DNA from: Emiliania huxleyi CCMP1516
Lineage: Eukaryota; Haptophyta; Isochrysidales; Noelaerhabdaceae
Assembly: GCF_000372725.1 (NCBI RefSeq)
Contig: NW_005200204.1
Span: 113,132 to 177,131 of the forward strand
Length of the DNA: 64,000 bases
Direction: 5' to 3'
In this document: in pieces, positions 30,780-39,979 of the stretch
Layout: each line of letters opens with the position of its first letter
How positions within the stretch are numbered: position 1 is the stretch's first letter
Translations under genes and position numbers: made by a program
The notes under the pieces: generated by a model
The model's input: the letters and a program-made list of their open reading frames with translations, nothing else
Told to the model about the DNA's origin: nothing
Database searches by the model: none

Positions 30780-33596
30780 TCAGTCAAGCAAATTGGTCGG
30801 CGGAGCTTGCCTGGCGGGCGGCTGCTCCTTAAGCTGCTGATGTCGACGAATCTCGTCGTTGGCGGCCACGCGCTCCTCGTACGAGAGCGAGGCGAAAGTG
30901 CGGCCCGACCGCGACTCCCACGCCCGCATCGCCGTCACGGACGCCTTTGTGCTCTCGACGCGTTTGCGTGGCTCTCCTCCCACCTAAAGGCGCAAGCACG
31001 GGTGAGGCGGGAGCAGGGGGCGGGTCCACCCTTAGCGACAGAGCAAGCTGCCTTCGCGTTGTGCTGCTTGAGGAGCGCGAGCAACTGCTCGTCGCTCTCG
31101 TCGCCGCCTCCTTGCGTCGATGCGGGCGCCGCCGCCCGCGTCGCCTCCCCCGCGGCGCAAAACTGGGCCGCGGCGGCCTGAGGCGCCTTGTGCTCGCGCA
31201 AACGCTGCTGCGCGGCTGCAATCCCCTGCTTGTTGACGCGCGCGTTGTGCTGCTGCAGCACCTGCAGCACGTCGCCCGACCTTGCGGCGCCTACAGGCGC
31301 GACGCGCAAGCGGGTGAGCAGACGGAGGCGGGGGAGGGCCATCGTAGACAAGCCTAGCGCCTCCGCCCCGGGCGCCCCGGGCGCCCTTCTGCGCACGCTC
31401 GCGCTCCCGCCTTGCGTCGCGCTCTCGCCGCCAAGCCTCGAGCTCCTCGCGCCGCGACGGCGCCGCCCGACCGCCGGCGGCAGCACCCGCCTCGCCGCCC
31501 GCGGCTGCCACGCTCGCCCCGCCGGCAGTCGGCGCTGCGAGCGGCTGCGCCGCCAGGAGAGACGCGGGCGCGGGCGCGCCGCCAGCACTCGTTGGCGTGC
31601 ACGCCGAGGCGGGCGGCTGGTGTGGCCGGGGCAGCGCTGTCTTGCCAGGCGACCCGTCCGAGACAGGTGGCGCGCCGACCGGAGCTGTTTGCTCGGGCGG
31701 TGCGGCGGGCGGCGCTGGGCCTTCCTTGCGCGAGGCGCGCCGGAGAGGAGCTCGAGCCGCGGCCGGCGGGGCGGCAGGTGTCGCGGCGGCGGGAGGCGGG
31801 GCGGCGGGAGGCGGGGCGGGGGGCGGGACAGCAGCCTCCTCTTGCTTCTCCTCTTGCTCCTCCTCGAGCGCCGCTGCTGCCCCTTGCGGCGGCGGGGCGG
31901 CGCGCGTGCTGGCAGTGGGCGTCTGGTCGCAGAGGGAGCCGCCGGTGCTGCGCGGCCGACCGGTGCCTCCCGTGCCGCCGCCGGTCGCTCTTCCGCCTGT
32001 GCTGCTCCCGTTGGCGCGCCGTGCAAACGGCGTGGTCTTGCCGGCTGCACCTCCTCCCAGCGCCGCGGCAGCGTCTCCACTAAACTGCACCGTCTTGGCG
32101 GGAAGCGATGCCGCGTGGGCGGCGATGAGCGAGGCGAGCGGCAGGTTTGGCACCAGCACGGTCGACTGCAGCGCCTCGCCCGTCAGCGGGTTTGTGTTGT
32201 GCCGGCGAAACCAGCGCTCGATGGCGGCACGCTCGAACACCTGCCGCGGGGGAGGGTGGCGGGTCGCGCGATTGGCGGGTGGGCGGGGGCTCTGAGACCC
32301 AGCCCGCGCGCCTGTCCGTCGATCGTGCTCACCGGCTCGCGCATCAGCGAGCGGGTGATGGGGCACACAAACTCGGCGGGCGGCGGCACGCCCGGCGCGG
32401 CGGCGCAGTCGGCGGTGGAGACGCGCCGTAGCGAGGCGGAGACGGCGTCCAGCTCCGCCTCGAGCTGGGAGCGGCTTGCGCGCGACGCCTTCGTCCCACC
32501 CTCCCCTTCGACCTCCCCCTCCCCCTCGTCCACCTCCATGACCTCCTCGACCGCCCCCTCCCCGCCCGCGCAGCCTCCGACCGGCTCCGGCCCCGCCTCG
32601 CCGCGCGGAGACAAAGGGCCGCCGCTCTGAGGCGGCGCGGCGCCGCTACCACAGCCCGTGGCGCACTCGGAAGAAGGCGGCGACGGCGGTGGCTGCGGCT
32701 GGGTCGGCTGCGGCTGGGTCGGCTGCGGCTGGGTCGGGGGCGGTTGGGCCGGGGGCGTCGTGGCATAGCGGCCTCGCCCCTTAGATGCGGCAGAGGCAGA
32801 GGCGGGTCCCGCACGGTGCGCCGGCTTGGCGACGGCCGACTTGAGTGCACACGCCCCGGCGGGTCGACTGCCGCGGACGCGCTCTTTGGCGGCGAGCTGC
32901 GCCGCCTCCACCACCCCTGCGAGCGCGGGAGGGGTCAGCGCAGCGAGGGTGGCGAGGGGGAGGCTTCACGGACGGTGGGGCGGAGGGAAGCGCACTCTTG
33001 TTGTGCTGCTCGAGCTCCGCGAGCAGGTTCCGCGTCTCCAGGTCCCCCCTCTCGCCGCCGAGGCCGTGCTGCCCAGCCGCCGCCGGTGCCGCCGCCGCCG
33101 CGCCTCCTCCTCCCCTCTCGCGGCCGGAGGACCTGCCGCCGCATGGGCGCAGCCGAGAGCCTGCCGCCGCCGGGCTCTCGATGCGCCGCCCTCGCATCGC
33201 CCGCTCGGCCTGGCGCTCCTCCGGCGTCTGAAGCCCCGCCGCGCCTGTCGACCGCTTCGCCATGCTTCGCCCGGCGAGGCTGCTGCCACCCTTGCCGCAC
33301 TCCATCGAGCGGCGCGCATGCCGCGGCGGCGGCGGCGGAGCCGCCCCGCGCACCGGCGACACGTGGGGGGCGCTGGCCGCCTCCACCCTCTCGGAGAGTG
33401 ACATCGAGGGAGCTGGCGACCCCACGAGCAGCGGCCGCAGCGGCGCCGGCGGCCCAGCCTCATGCAGCGGGTGCTCGGCGTCAAAAAACGAGTCGTCCAG
33501 CCCGGCGAGCGATCCGGAGCCGGCCGCGTCGGCAGAGAGGTCGTAGTACTCCCTCGGAGCCTCCAGCGTCTCGAGTAGCTGGTCGAGGTCGTCCAT
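30780..33596 (-). CDS. U-box E3 ubiquitin ligase-like protein with QHN repeats
   Basis: Reconstructed from about five exons. Exon 1 starts MDDLDQLLETLEAPREYYDL and ends NLLAELEQHNKSALPSAPPS. A short intron (GTGAAG...CTCGCAG) leads to exon 2 (VVEAAQLAAKERVRGSR), with a triple PTQPQ repeat and an acidic stretch, then the U-box start EFVCPITRSLMREPV. The next exon continues VFERAAIERWFRRHNTNPLT and GEALQSTVLVPNLPLASLIA, completing the U-box fold. A long Pro/Ala-rich region and a charged helix (LEAWRRERDARRERERAQKG) follow. Later exons contain DVLQVLQQHNARVNKQGIAA and QLLALLKQHNAKA, and the end is RAWESRSGRTFASLSYEERV. U-box domains recruit E2 enzymes without zinc. The LLxxLxQHN motif recurs three times near exon ends. 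Confidence 0.7.
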
Positions 33597-33966
33597 CGCG
33601 GTCGCGGTGGCGCAGGAGGAGGATTGATTTTCGAAGAGCATTCGAAACGCAGCCAAAAAGAAATCTTGCAATGAAGTGCTCGTGCCGCCGCCCCTGCCAC
33701 CCCTGTGTCAGTGTGCCTGTGGTAGGAGAGACTGCCAGCGACAAGCTGGAGGCAGGTCGCTAGACTGAGATGAGACCGCCAGTGGATGTGGGAGTCCACC
33801 GCGCACCGCGCTGCGAACCTGTCGTGTCCCTTGTCAGGCAGGAGCAGGAGAGCCCCACCTGTCCCCCTGATCGTTCTTCCAAAATCCTGCTCGTGCAGGT
33901 GGGGACCCTTTCCTCCTCCCATCCCTCGTTTGGCGTGTCTGTTTTCTTTCTTTCTTTTGTGCTCTC
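33597..33966. repeat. dispersed repeat, inverted copy
   Basis: From about 33847 to 34010 the inverted dispersed repeat is nearly complete: CTGATCGTTCTTCCAAAATC, CTGCTCGTGCAGGTGGGGAC, CATCCCTCGTTTGGCGTGTC, TGTTTTCTTTCTTTCTTTTG and then CCACCCATACCGCGCTGGTG. It runs into the coding start of the transporter gene. Confidence 0.8.
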
Positions 33967-35452
33967 TTGCGTCCACCCATACCGCGCTGGTGTCCCGTCC
34001 GAGCCTGGCTGCTCTTCACCCTCACCGTCATCTGCTACAAGGGCTTCTTCATTGACGTCTCGAGCGATATCGGGGAGGCCGAGGAATCAGGTCTCGAGCA
34101 GGTCTCGCTCAGCGACACAATTTACGACGGCGTGTTCATCAAGCTCATCTCGACAAACATCTTTGCTGATTTCGTCAACTCGAACTTTGCGTCCATCATC
34201 TTTTTTGCGGTCGTCTTCGCGTTTGCAGTGCAGAAAGCAACGACGCACCTGCACCTGACAAACCAGACGACCGCGAGCCACGTCGTCGACCTCTTCCGCG
34301 AGCTGGAGCAGGCGGGTGGCGGGCATTCGAGTGGACAGTCACACATCGACGGGATCACCATCGCCGCCACCAGCACCAGGAGGCCCTCCTACCTCTCCTT
34401 ACAGTTCGACCCCCCCTCGCAGGTTCTGCTCGAGATGATCAACTGGATCCTCACCATCACTCCCATCGCCGTCTTCTCCCTCGTTGCCAATGCCGTCGGG
34501 AAGCAAGATGATCCAGCTACTGCATTTGCGAACGTCGGCTTCCTCCTCGCCGCCACCGCGACGGGCTTTGCCATCCATTTTCTGCTCGTCTACTGCTTGC
34601 TCATTCTCGTGGTGACCAAGTCCAACCCCTTCTCGTACTACAAGCACCTCGTTCCCGCGCAGCTGATGGCGTTCGCTTCGGTCAGTCCGGCCATCGGCCC
34701 GAGTGTCGGCCATCAAGTCATCGACCGCGCCGCTGCCCTCTTTCCGCCGCAGGCCAGTTCGGCTGCCACGATCCCGGTGACCCTCAAGAGCGCCATCGCG
34801 TCGGGCCAGGTGGCGCCATTCATTGGTGGCTTCGTCATCCCGCTCGGAGCTACGCTGAACATGGACGGTGGAGGGATCTACTTTCCGCTGGCGACCATCT
34901 TCCTCGCCGTCACCTCCGGCTTGGAGGACCAGATCACCGTCGCCTCCTACGTCATGCTCGTCATCATCGCGACCATTGGCTCCGCCGGGACCGCACCCGT
35001 GCCATCGGCGCGCTGCCCCTTCCCCGCGCCTCGAGCCCTCCCGCTCGCACACCCCGCCTGAGATGGTCCACGGCGCGCCCGCTCCTCGCCGCACCCCGGC
35101 CGGCTCCCGCGCGTGGTCCCAGGCCAGCCTGGTCCTGATCATCACGGCGTACAATACAATCTTCAACACAACGGGCACGCCGGAGACCTTCTCCTTCATC
35201 CTCGCCATCGACTGGCTGCTCGACAGAGGCCGCACGATCCTCAACATCACGGGCGACGCCACGGTGGCGCGAATCGTATCGCACCTCATGGCATCGGAGG
35301 AGGACGCGGACGACGACAGCGCCGAGGCCGAGGTGAAGCGAACCTCCGCGGCGCGGTTCAGCAGGCTGACGAACCCGGAGGGGGCGTCGATGCGCAAGAG
35401 TAAGTCCCGCGGGGGGCAGGGCGGCCCCTCGAGTGGTGGGGAGATGCTTTGA
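33967..35452 (+). CDS. sodium:dicarboxylate/glutamate symporter (SDF/EAAT-like), 5'-truncated
   Basis: The frame matches the second half of EAAT/DctA carriers: NIFADFVNSNFASIIFFAVV, MINWILTITPIAVFSLVANA, the re-entrant loop SSAATIPVTLKSA (family SSSATLPVT), and TM7 GATLNMDGGGIYFPLATIF (family NMDGTxxY, here with GGG). It continues with IGSAGTAPVPS and, after an intron, ASLVLIITAYNTIFNTTG and FSFILAIDWLLDRGRTILNI, where ID-W-L-x-D-R-x-R-T is the TM8 substrate-binding signature. The first three helices are missing. The N-terminal 15-20 residues of the open frame are translated dispersed repeat (SDF homology starts around the YKGFFIDVSS segment). Either upstream exons lie beyond the repeat or the gene is a broken copy. 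The intron may be GC-AG after the PVPS codons. Confidence 0.75.
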
Positions 35453-35967
35453 CGGCCCCCCGCTCCCGTTCTAGCTCCCGTTCGATCGTTCCCCTGTCCC
35501 CGATCGTCCTTCCAAGATCCTGCGGTCAGCCTCGTGGTGCAGGTGGGGACCTACCTGTCTGCTGTCTCCTGTACTTCTCCCATCCCATTGAAGCGTGTCC
35601 GTTACGTTTATTTTCTTTCTTTTCTTCTTTCTTTCTGTGCCACCATTCGCCTGCCGAGGGCTGCCGTCCGTGGTACTCCCCGTGTGGCAGGTGGCCAGTG
35701 CGCGTGCGCTCCAGTCCCCGCGGCGCGCGACTCCTCCCAGGATTCCTGGAGGCGGGGGATGGCTGAGCTGCTGACTTTCTGCAGATTTTTATTGTTTCTT
35801 TTGTTGAGTCGTTTCCAGTGCCTACCATTCCAAGAAAGAGGACGAGGCACAGAAAGATAGAAAAGAAAGAAAAGAACCGGATACGCCCACTCCAAGTGCT
35901 CCGGTATAGGTAGGTTGGTAGGTACTCGCACTCCAAGTGCCCAAAACAAGAGGTCAGGAGCAGCCGT
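35453..35967. other. intergenic region with second dispersed-repeat copy
   Basis: Positions 35490-35640 hold a diverged inverted copy (GATCGTCCTTCCAAGATCCT, GTGCAGGTGGGGACCTA, TTTTCTTTCTTTTCTTC). Positions 35893-35940 contain CTCCAAGTGC twice. No gene is seen. Confidence 0.55.
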
Positions 35968-36056
35968 GGCCGCGGCGGTGGTGGAGGAGGCCGCGTGGAA
36001 GGAGGATGAGGAGGTCGAGGCCTCGCCGTCCGCCGCGCCGCTGGCAGAGGACGCAT

Positions 36057-36493
36057 TAGGCTGTACGAGGTTTTCCTCTCGCACCCCGTCTGTTTTCCTT
36101 TTTCCTTTTTTCTCTACAGCACCCTCTCTTTTCCTCTCTATTTCCCCGTGGAAATCGTCAAATTTTTGGCTCTGAGCCGAGTCTGAGGCTGGTTTGGGCC
36201 CAAAATCAGCCAAATTTTAGGCCAAATCGTCAAAATGCCGGGAATTTTGCGGAGAACCCGTGTAGACCTGGAAATTACCCTGCGACCGCCTGGGTATTTT
36301 GTCGATTCCTCAATTTTGCCTCAGATTTTGCCCCAGACCAGCTCTCAGACTCAGGCAGGCCTCAGGGAAACTCGCGAGTTTCCAGAATGGAGCACCAAAC
36401 ACCCTCTGTTTTCCCTGGAAATTTCCGGCAACGCAAAGTGCTGGGGGCCCTCTGTTTTCCTTTTTGTTTTCCGGAAAACCTCGTACAGGCCAA
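36057..36493. mobile_element. 437-bp MITE with 20-bp TIRs and 9-bp TSD
   Basis: Starts TAGGCTGTACGAGGTTTTCC and ends GGAAAACCTCGTACAGGCCA plus A, so the ends form near-perfect inverted repeats. It is flanked by AGGACGCAT at 36048-36056 and 36494-36502. The right arm at about 39891-39899 has the uninterrupted site with one AGGACGCAT, so boundaries and duplication are directly proven. The interior is AT-richer than its surroundings, has repeated AAATTTT-type words and no transposase. A TSD of 8-9 bp suggests mobilisation by a hAT or Mutator-type transposase. Confidence 0.95.
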
Positions 36494-36939
36494 AGGACGC
36501 ATCCCCACACATATCCGCTCGGTGGCGCCCCGCCGCGAACACCGTGCTTTTTTTGCCTCAACGGCTCGCTCACTCACTCACGGACGCCTGCCGCCGTGGC
36601 GCAGCGCGCGCCAGTCCCCGCTTCAGGACGAGCCAGCGGAGTGAATTCTACTCTCGTGAGGCTGTGAAAGCACGCCCAACCTAGCGGATTTGGGTACTTG
36701 CCCCCGAAGGCAAGTGCGTCTGTTCACAGCTCACGAGAGTAAGTAAATTCTTGCGTTGTTTAAATTCTTTCTCGTAGGTATAAGAAAGAAAGAAAGAAAA
36801 CAGACACGCCAAACGAGGGATGGGACGAGGACAGGGTCCCCACCTGCACGAGCAGGATTTTGGAATATTGTTTAAATCTTTGCGTTGTTGAATTCTTTTC
36901 TCTGCCCACAATTGCGAAGGCTCAGCGGGATCTTGCCAA

Positions 36940-37037
36940 ATGCTGGTCGCTGCGCTGACGTCTTCGCCCGCCCTTGTGGCTCCGGCCGTGGCGCCGCTCT
37001 TCGCCAAGCCGAAGCTGGCGCTCGCGCCGCACTCCGA
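36940..37037 (+). pseudogene. duplicated 5' fragment of the LHC gene
   Basis: Encodes the same first 33 residues (MLVAALTSSPALVAPAVAPL and so on) as the LHC gene at 39453, then leaves the duplication after CACTCCGA and runs through a GAAA-rich repeat to a stop near 37164. It lacks all light-harvesting helices. It lies 155 bp upstream of and in the same direction as the LLPH-like gene. Confidence 0.9.
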
Positions 37038-37191
37038 TCAGTTTATCGAGCTCTCCTCGCTTTGTAAAGAAAGAAAGAAAACGGACAACCCAAGTGAGCA
37101 ACAACCTTTGTGGGGGGTGCGAATTCTTTTTCACGCGGTGCTGCAGCCGGCCTCGTGCCGCTGACAAGTCGCCGCACTGTGAGGGCGTGCG

Positions 37192-37832
37192 ATGGCGAAG
37201 AGCATTCGTTCGAAGGTCAAGAAGCGGCTCCGGTCCGTCAAGCGCACCGTGATCAAGAAGCAGCGGCTCGACCCCGCCTCTAAGCTCGGCGAGGGCGGAG
37301 CCAAGGCGCTCGAGATTCTGCAGGACGCCAAGTCCGGCCACCTCCGGCCACGTGTGTGACGCCCGTTTCCTCCCAACCCGGCCCGCAAGACTCCCTGCGC
37401 CCGGTGTGCCCACGCCCTCCCTCCACTGCGCGCAGCCAGCACGACGAAGAACGCGTTCCGGTATGACGGCGAGGATGCAGTCATCCCGCAGCACAACTGG
37501 AGGCAGGGGCCGGATTTCCGGTCGAGCTATGTCGGCTTCGAGGCGGGCTATGCGCTGGTGGGCGCGTCGCGCCCCAAGCTCGGCCGCCACGGCGGCGACG
37601 CTCCCTCCACAGTGGTGGACGCGCCAGCAGACCCGACTGCGGATCGAGGAGTCGCGAGGTTGCATCGCGAGACAGAGCAGGTGCGGCCCCTCCGCCCATG
37701 CCCGCACTGCCGCCGTCAGCTCACCACGCGCCGCTCCCCGTGCCGCAGCTTGTGCCAGCCGGCGCTTCGAAACGGCTAAAGCGGAAGCTGAAAAAGAGTG
37801 GCGTGGACAATAATGTGTTCCGATGGACGTGA
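37192..37832 (+). CDS. LLPH/DUF2423-like nucleolar protein
   Basis: Three exons with exact joins. Exon 1 (37192-37351) starts MAKSIRSKVKKRLRSVKRTV, the conserved N-terminus of LLPH and DUF2423 proteins (MAKSxRSKxKR). A GT-AG intron of 84 bp joins within a proline codon to exon 2 (37436-37680: STTKNAFRYDGEDAVIPQHN to HRETEQ). An intron of 68 bp leads to exon 3 (37749-37832: LVPAGASKRLKRKLKKSGVD, stop). The product of about 162 residues is basic at both ends, as expected for a nuclear/nucleolar ribosome-biogenesis factor. The upstream sequence is the duplicated LHC promoter arm, so this gene may have acquired it as promoter. Confidence 0.8.
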
Positions 37833-38310
37833 AACGTGGACGACTCGTGCTTGCTTGCTGTGCGCGGTCGGAGGCAGCGCTGCACGCCCTGCGTGCTCTT
37901 CGGGACGGGCTCGCCGGGGATCACCAGAGGCGTCGTCGCTCCTCACCCCGGCGGCACGATCCGACAGCGCCTTGGTACGCGTCGCTGCTACGTTGAGTTC
38001 AAGAACTTCTCGAAAGGACGTCGCCAGATAGCCCATACGCCAAGCCGAGGCACGGGCAGTTTTGAGACGTCCGGGTCCCCGGCGGCGCCCCTTGCGCATT
38101 TAGTACCTTCGGTTGTGATGAAATATTGTGTATTTCTATGAGTTGGCTTCAGTCACAAAGATCACACTAGCCAACATGAGATTTCCCTCTGCTGTATCCG
38201 CCCCTCGTCTCCGAAAAGTGCGCGGAGACGGGACGTTTCCCAAAGCCAAACCCCCACACGCGAACCGCTTGACTTGCCAAGGGGCGGGCGCCGGCCGCGG
38301 CTCGGGCCAC
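37833..38310. other. intergenic region
   Basis: The gap between the convergent LLPH-like and LHC genes. A frame from 37836 (VEFKNFSKGRR) has no recognisable homology. No repeats were noted. Confidence 0.35.
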
Positions 38311-39453
38311 CTAGGGAGAGGCGCCCTGCGCCGCGATGGCGACGATGTCGCCGGCGGTCTGGTAGTCGAAGAGGTACGGGAAGGTGTTTCCGGTCAGGAC
38401 GGACTGGGTGACAAAGCCGCCAAAGGCGAACATGGCCAGCCGGCCGTTTGCGAGCTCCTTCATCTGGAGGTCCGCCTTCTTGGCCGGGTCGGACGCGAAG
38501 CCGAGCGGGTCGAAGCCGTAGTCGCCTGGCTCGCGGCCCGAGCCGCGCAGCATCTGGTCGATCGAGATTGCCGAGAAGACCTCGAGCAGCCCGATCCACA
38601 GCAGCAGCTGGCTCATGCCGCCCTGGGCAATGACGGCGTCGTGCGCCTGCGGGGGCGGGGAGGGGCAGGGTGGGCCTCGGGGGTGGGCCTCGGGACCGGG
38701 AGGGCGCGGGCTGCGGGCAGCGGTGCTCGGGCGGGAGGGCGCGGGGGCAGCGGGGCGGGGTCTGTCGCGGGGGGGGCGTGGCTGCAGGAGCCTCGAGCGT
38801 GGTGTAGTCGAATCCCGGGAAGTGCCAGAAGTCGGTGAAGGCGAAGCCAAACTGAGAGGCGGGTCGGGGGGTCGACGTGAGTTTGCATCCCCCCTCCCCC
38901 TCCTTCCCTCCCCTCGCCAGCCCCCGCTCCCCTCCCCCGCCCCTCCCCCCCGCCAGCGCTGCCGCGCCGCCGCCTCCCCCGCCCCTCCGCAGCCGGGAGA
39001 CGCGCGCCGTCGCCAGCATCGCCGTGCGGCAGTGCTTGATCTCAGCCTCGCGCAGCCACGCCTGCACAGTCACGCGCGCAACGTTTGAGAGCGAAGCCTC
39101 CGCCGGAGGGCCGCAAAAGGGCGGCGTCGGCGCACCAGGGGCAGAATCTCGGTGAAACCGAGCGGGTCGAAGCCGACGTCGCCGACGAGGGCGCCCACCG
39201 GCCCAAGCGACTCGCGCCGCACCAGGAAGGGCAGCGCCTCGCTGTACACGACCGGCGGCGGCGGCGGCGGGCCCGGGTCGACCTCCTCCGCCTCCTCCGC
39301 CTCCTCGGTGGCGGGCGCGGCGGCGGCCTCCTCCATGCGCGCGAAGCGCAGCGCGTCGGAGTGCGGCGCGAGCGCCAGCTTCGGCTTGGCGAAGAGCGGC
39401 GCCACGGCCGGAGCCACAAGGGCGGGCGAAGACGTCAGCGCAGCGACCAGCAT
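38311..39453 (-). CDS. fucoxanthin-chlorophyll a/c type light-harvesting protein
   Basis: Four exons. E1 39453-39136: plastid-targeting leader MLVAALTSSPALVAPAVAPL, an acidic linker, then LGPVGALVGDVGFDPLGF and TEILPL. E2 39061-39008: AWLREAEIKHCRTAMLAT, the first membrane helix with the chlorophyll-binding E-x-x-H-x-R. E3 38851-38783: FGFAFTDFWHFPGFDYTTLE APA. E4 38646-38311: AHDAVIAQGGMSQLLLWIGL, EPGDYGFDPLGFASDP, and the third helix MKELANGRLAMFAFGGFVTQ (E-x-x-N-x-R). It is a three-helix antenna protein of thylakoids. Introns 2 and 3 begin with GC. The promoter and first 33 codons are also present in the inverted duplication. Helix 1 is compact because an exon boundary falls directly after AMLAT. 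Confidence 0.9.
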
Positions 39454-39979
39454 TTGGCAAGATCCCGCTGAGCCTTCGCAATTGTGGGCAGAGAAAAGAA
39501 TTCAACAACGCAAAGATTTAAACAATATTCCAAAATCCTGCTCGTGCAGGTGGGGACCCTGTCCTCGTCCCATCCCTCGTTTGGCGTGTCTGTTTTCTTT
39601 CTTTCTTTCTTATACCTACGAGAAAGAATTTAAACAACGCAAGAATTTACTTACTCTCGTGAGCTGTGAACAGACGCACTTGCCTTCGGGGGCAAGTACC
39701 CAAATCCGCTAGGTTGGGCGTGCTTTCACAGCCTCACGAGAGTAGAATTCACTCCGCTGGCTCGTCCTGAAGCGGGGACTGGCGCGCGCTGCGCCACGGC
39801 GGCAGGCGTCCGTGAGTGAGTGAGCGAGCCGTTGAGGCAAAAAAAGCACGGTGTTCGCGGCGGGGCGCCACCGAGCGGATATGTGTGGGGATGCGTCCTC
39901 TGCCAGCGGCGCGGCGGACGGCGAGGCCTCGACCTCCTCATCCTCCTTCCACGCGGCCTCCTCCACCACCGCCGCGGCC
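39356..39979 (+). repeat. right arm of inverted duplication (ancestral location)
   Basis: 624 bp containing the start of the LHC gene (minus strand), the shared intergenic region and the start of the helicase gene (plus strand). Because both genes continue intact beyond this arm and neither does so at the left copy, this is the source copy. It includes an inverted dispersed-repeat segment at 39535-39612. Confidence 0.95.
39454..39880. promoter_or_regulatory. bidirectional promoter between LHC and helicase genes
   Basis: Only 427 bp separate the divergent start codons of the LHC gene (39453) and the helicase gene (39881), so both must be driven from here. The segment is AT-richer, contains AACAACGCAAAGATTTAAAC and a related TTTAAACAACGCAAGAATTT near 39510 and 39640, and an internal dispersed repeat. 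No canonical TATA box was assigned. Confidence 0.5.

Larger units (their letters stand above)
35968..37037 (-). repeat. left arm of 624-bp inverted duplication (with MITE insert)
   Basis: The reverse complement of 39356-39979. Without the 446 bp of MITE plus one target duplication the arm is exactly 624 bp, as on the right, and all stretches I compared by eye are identical. It carries the promoter region between the LHC gene and the helicase gene with the first codons of both. Both are cut off at the arm ends, at GGCCGCGG on the helicase side and CACTCCGA on the LHC side. Confidence 0.95.

Noticed and set aside
36299-36667. Frames within the MITE and its flank
   Set aside because: They start inside the non-coding element and run into the duplicated arm, so they are products of the insertion and not genes.
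37836-38141. Plus-strand frame between the LLPH-like and LHC genes
   Set aside because: Overlaps the 3' region of both convergent genes and shows no homology or start signal.
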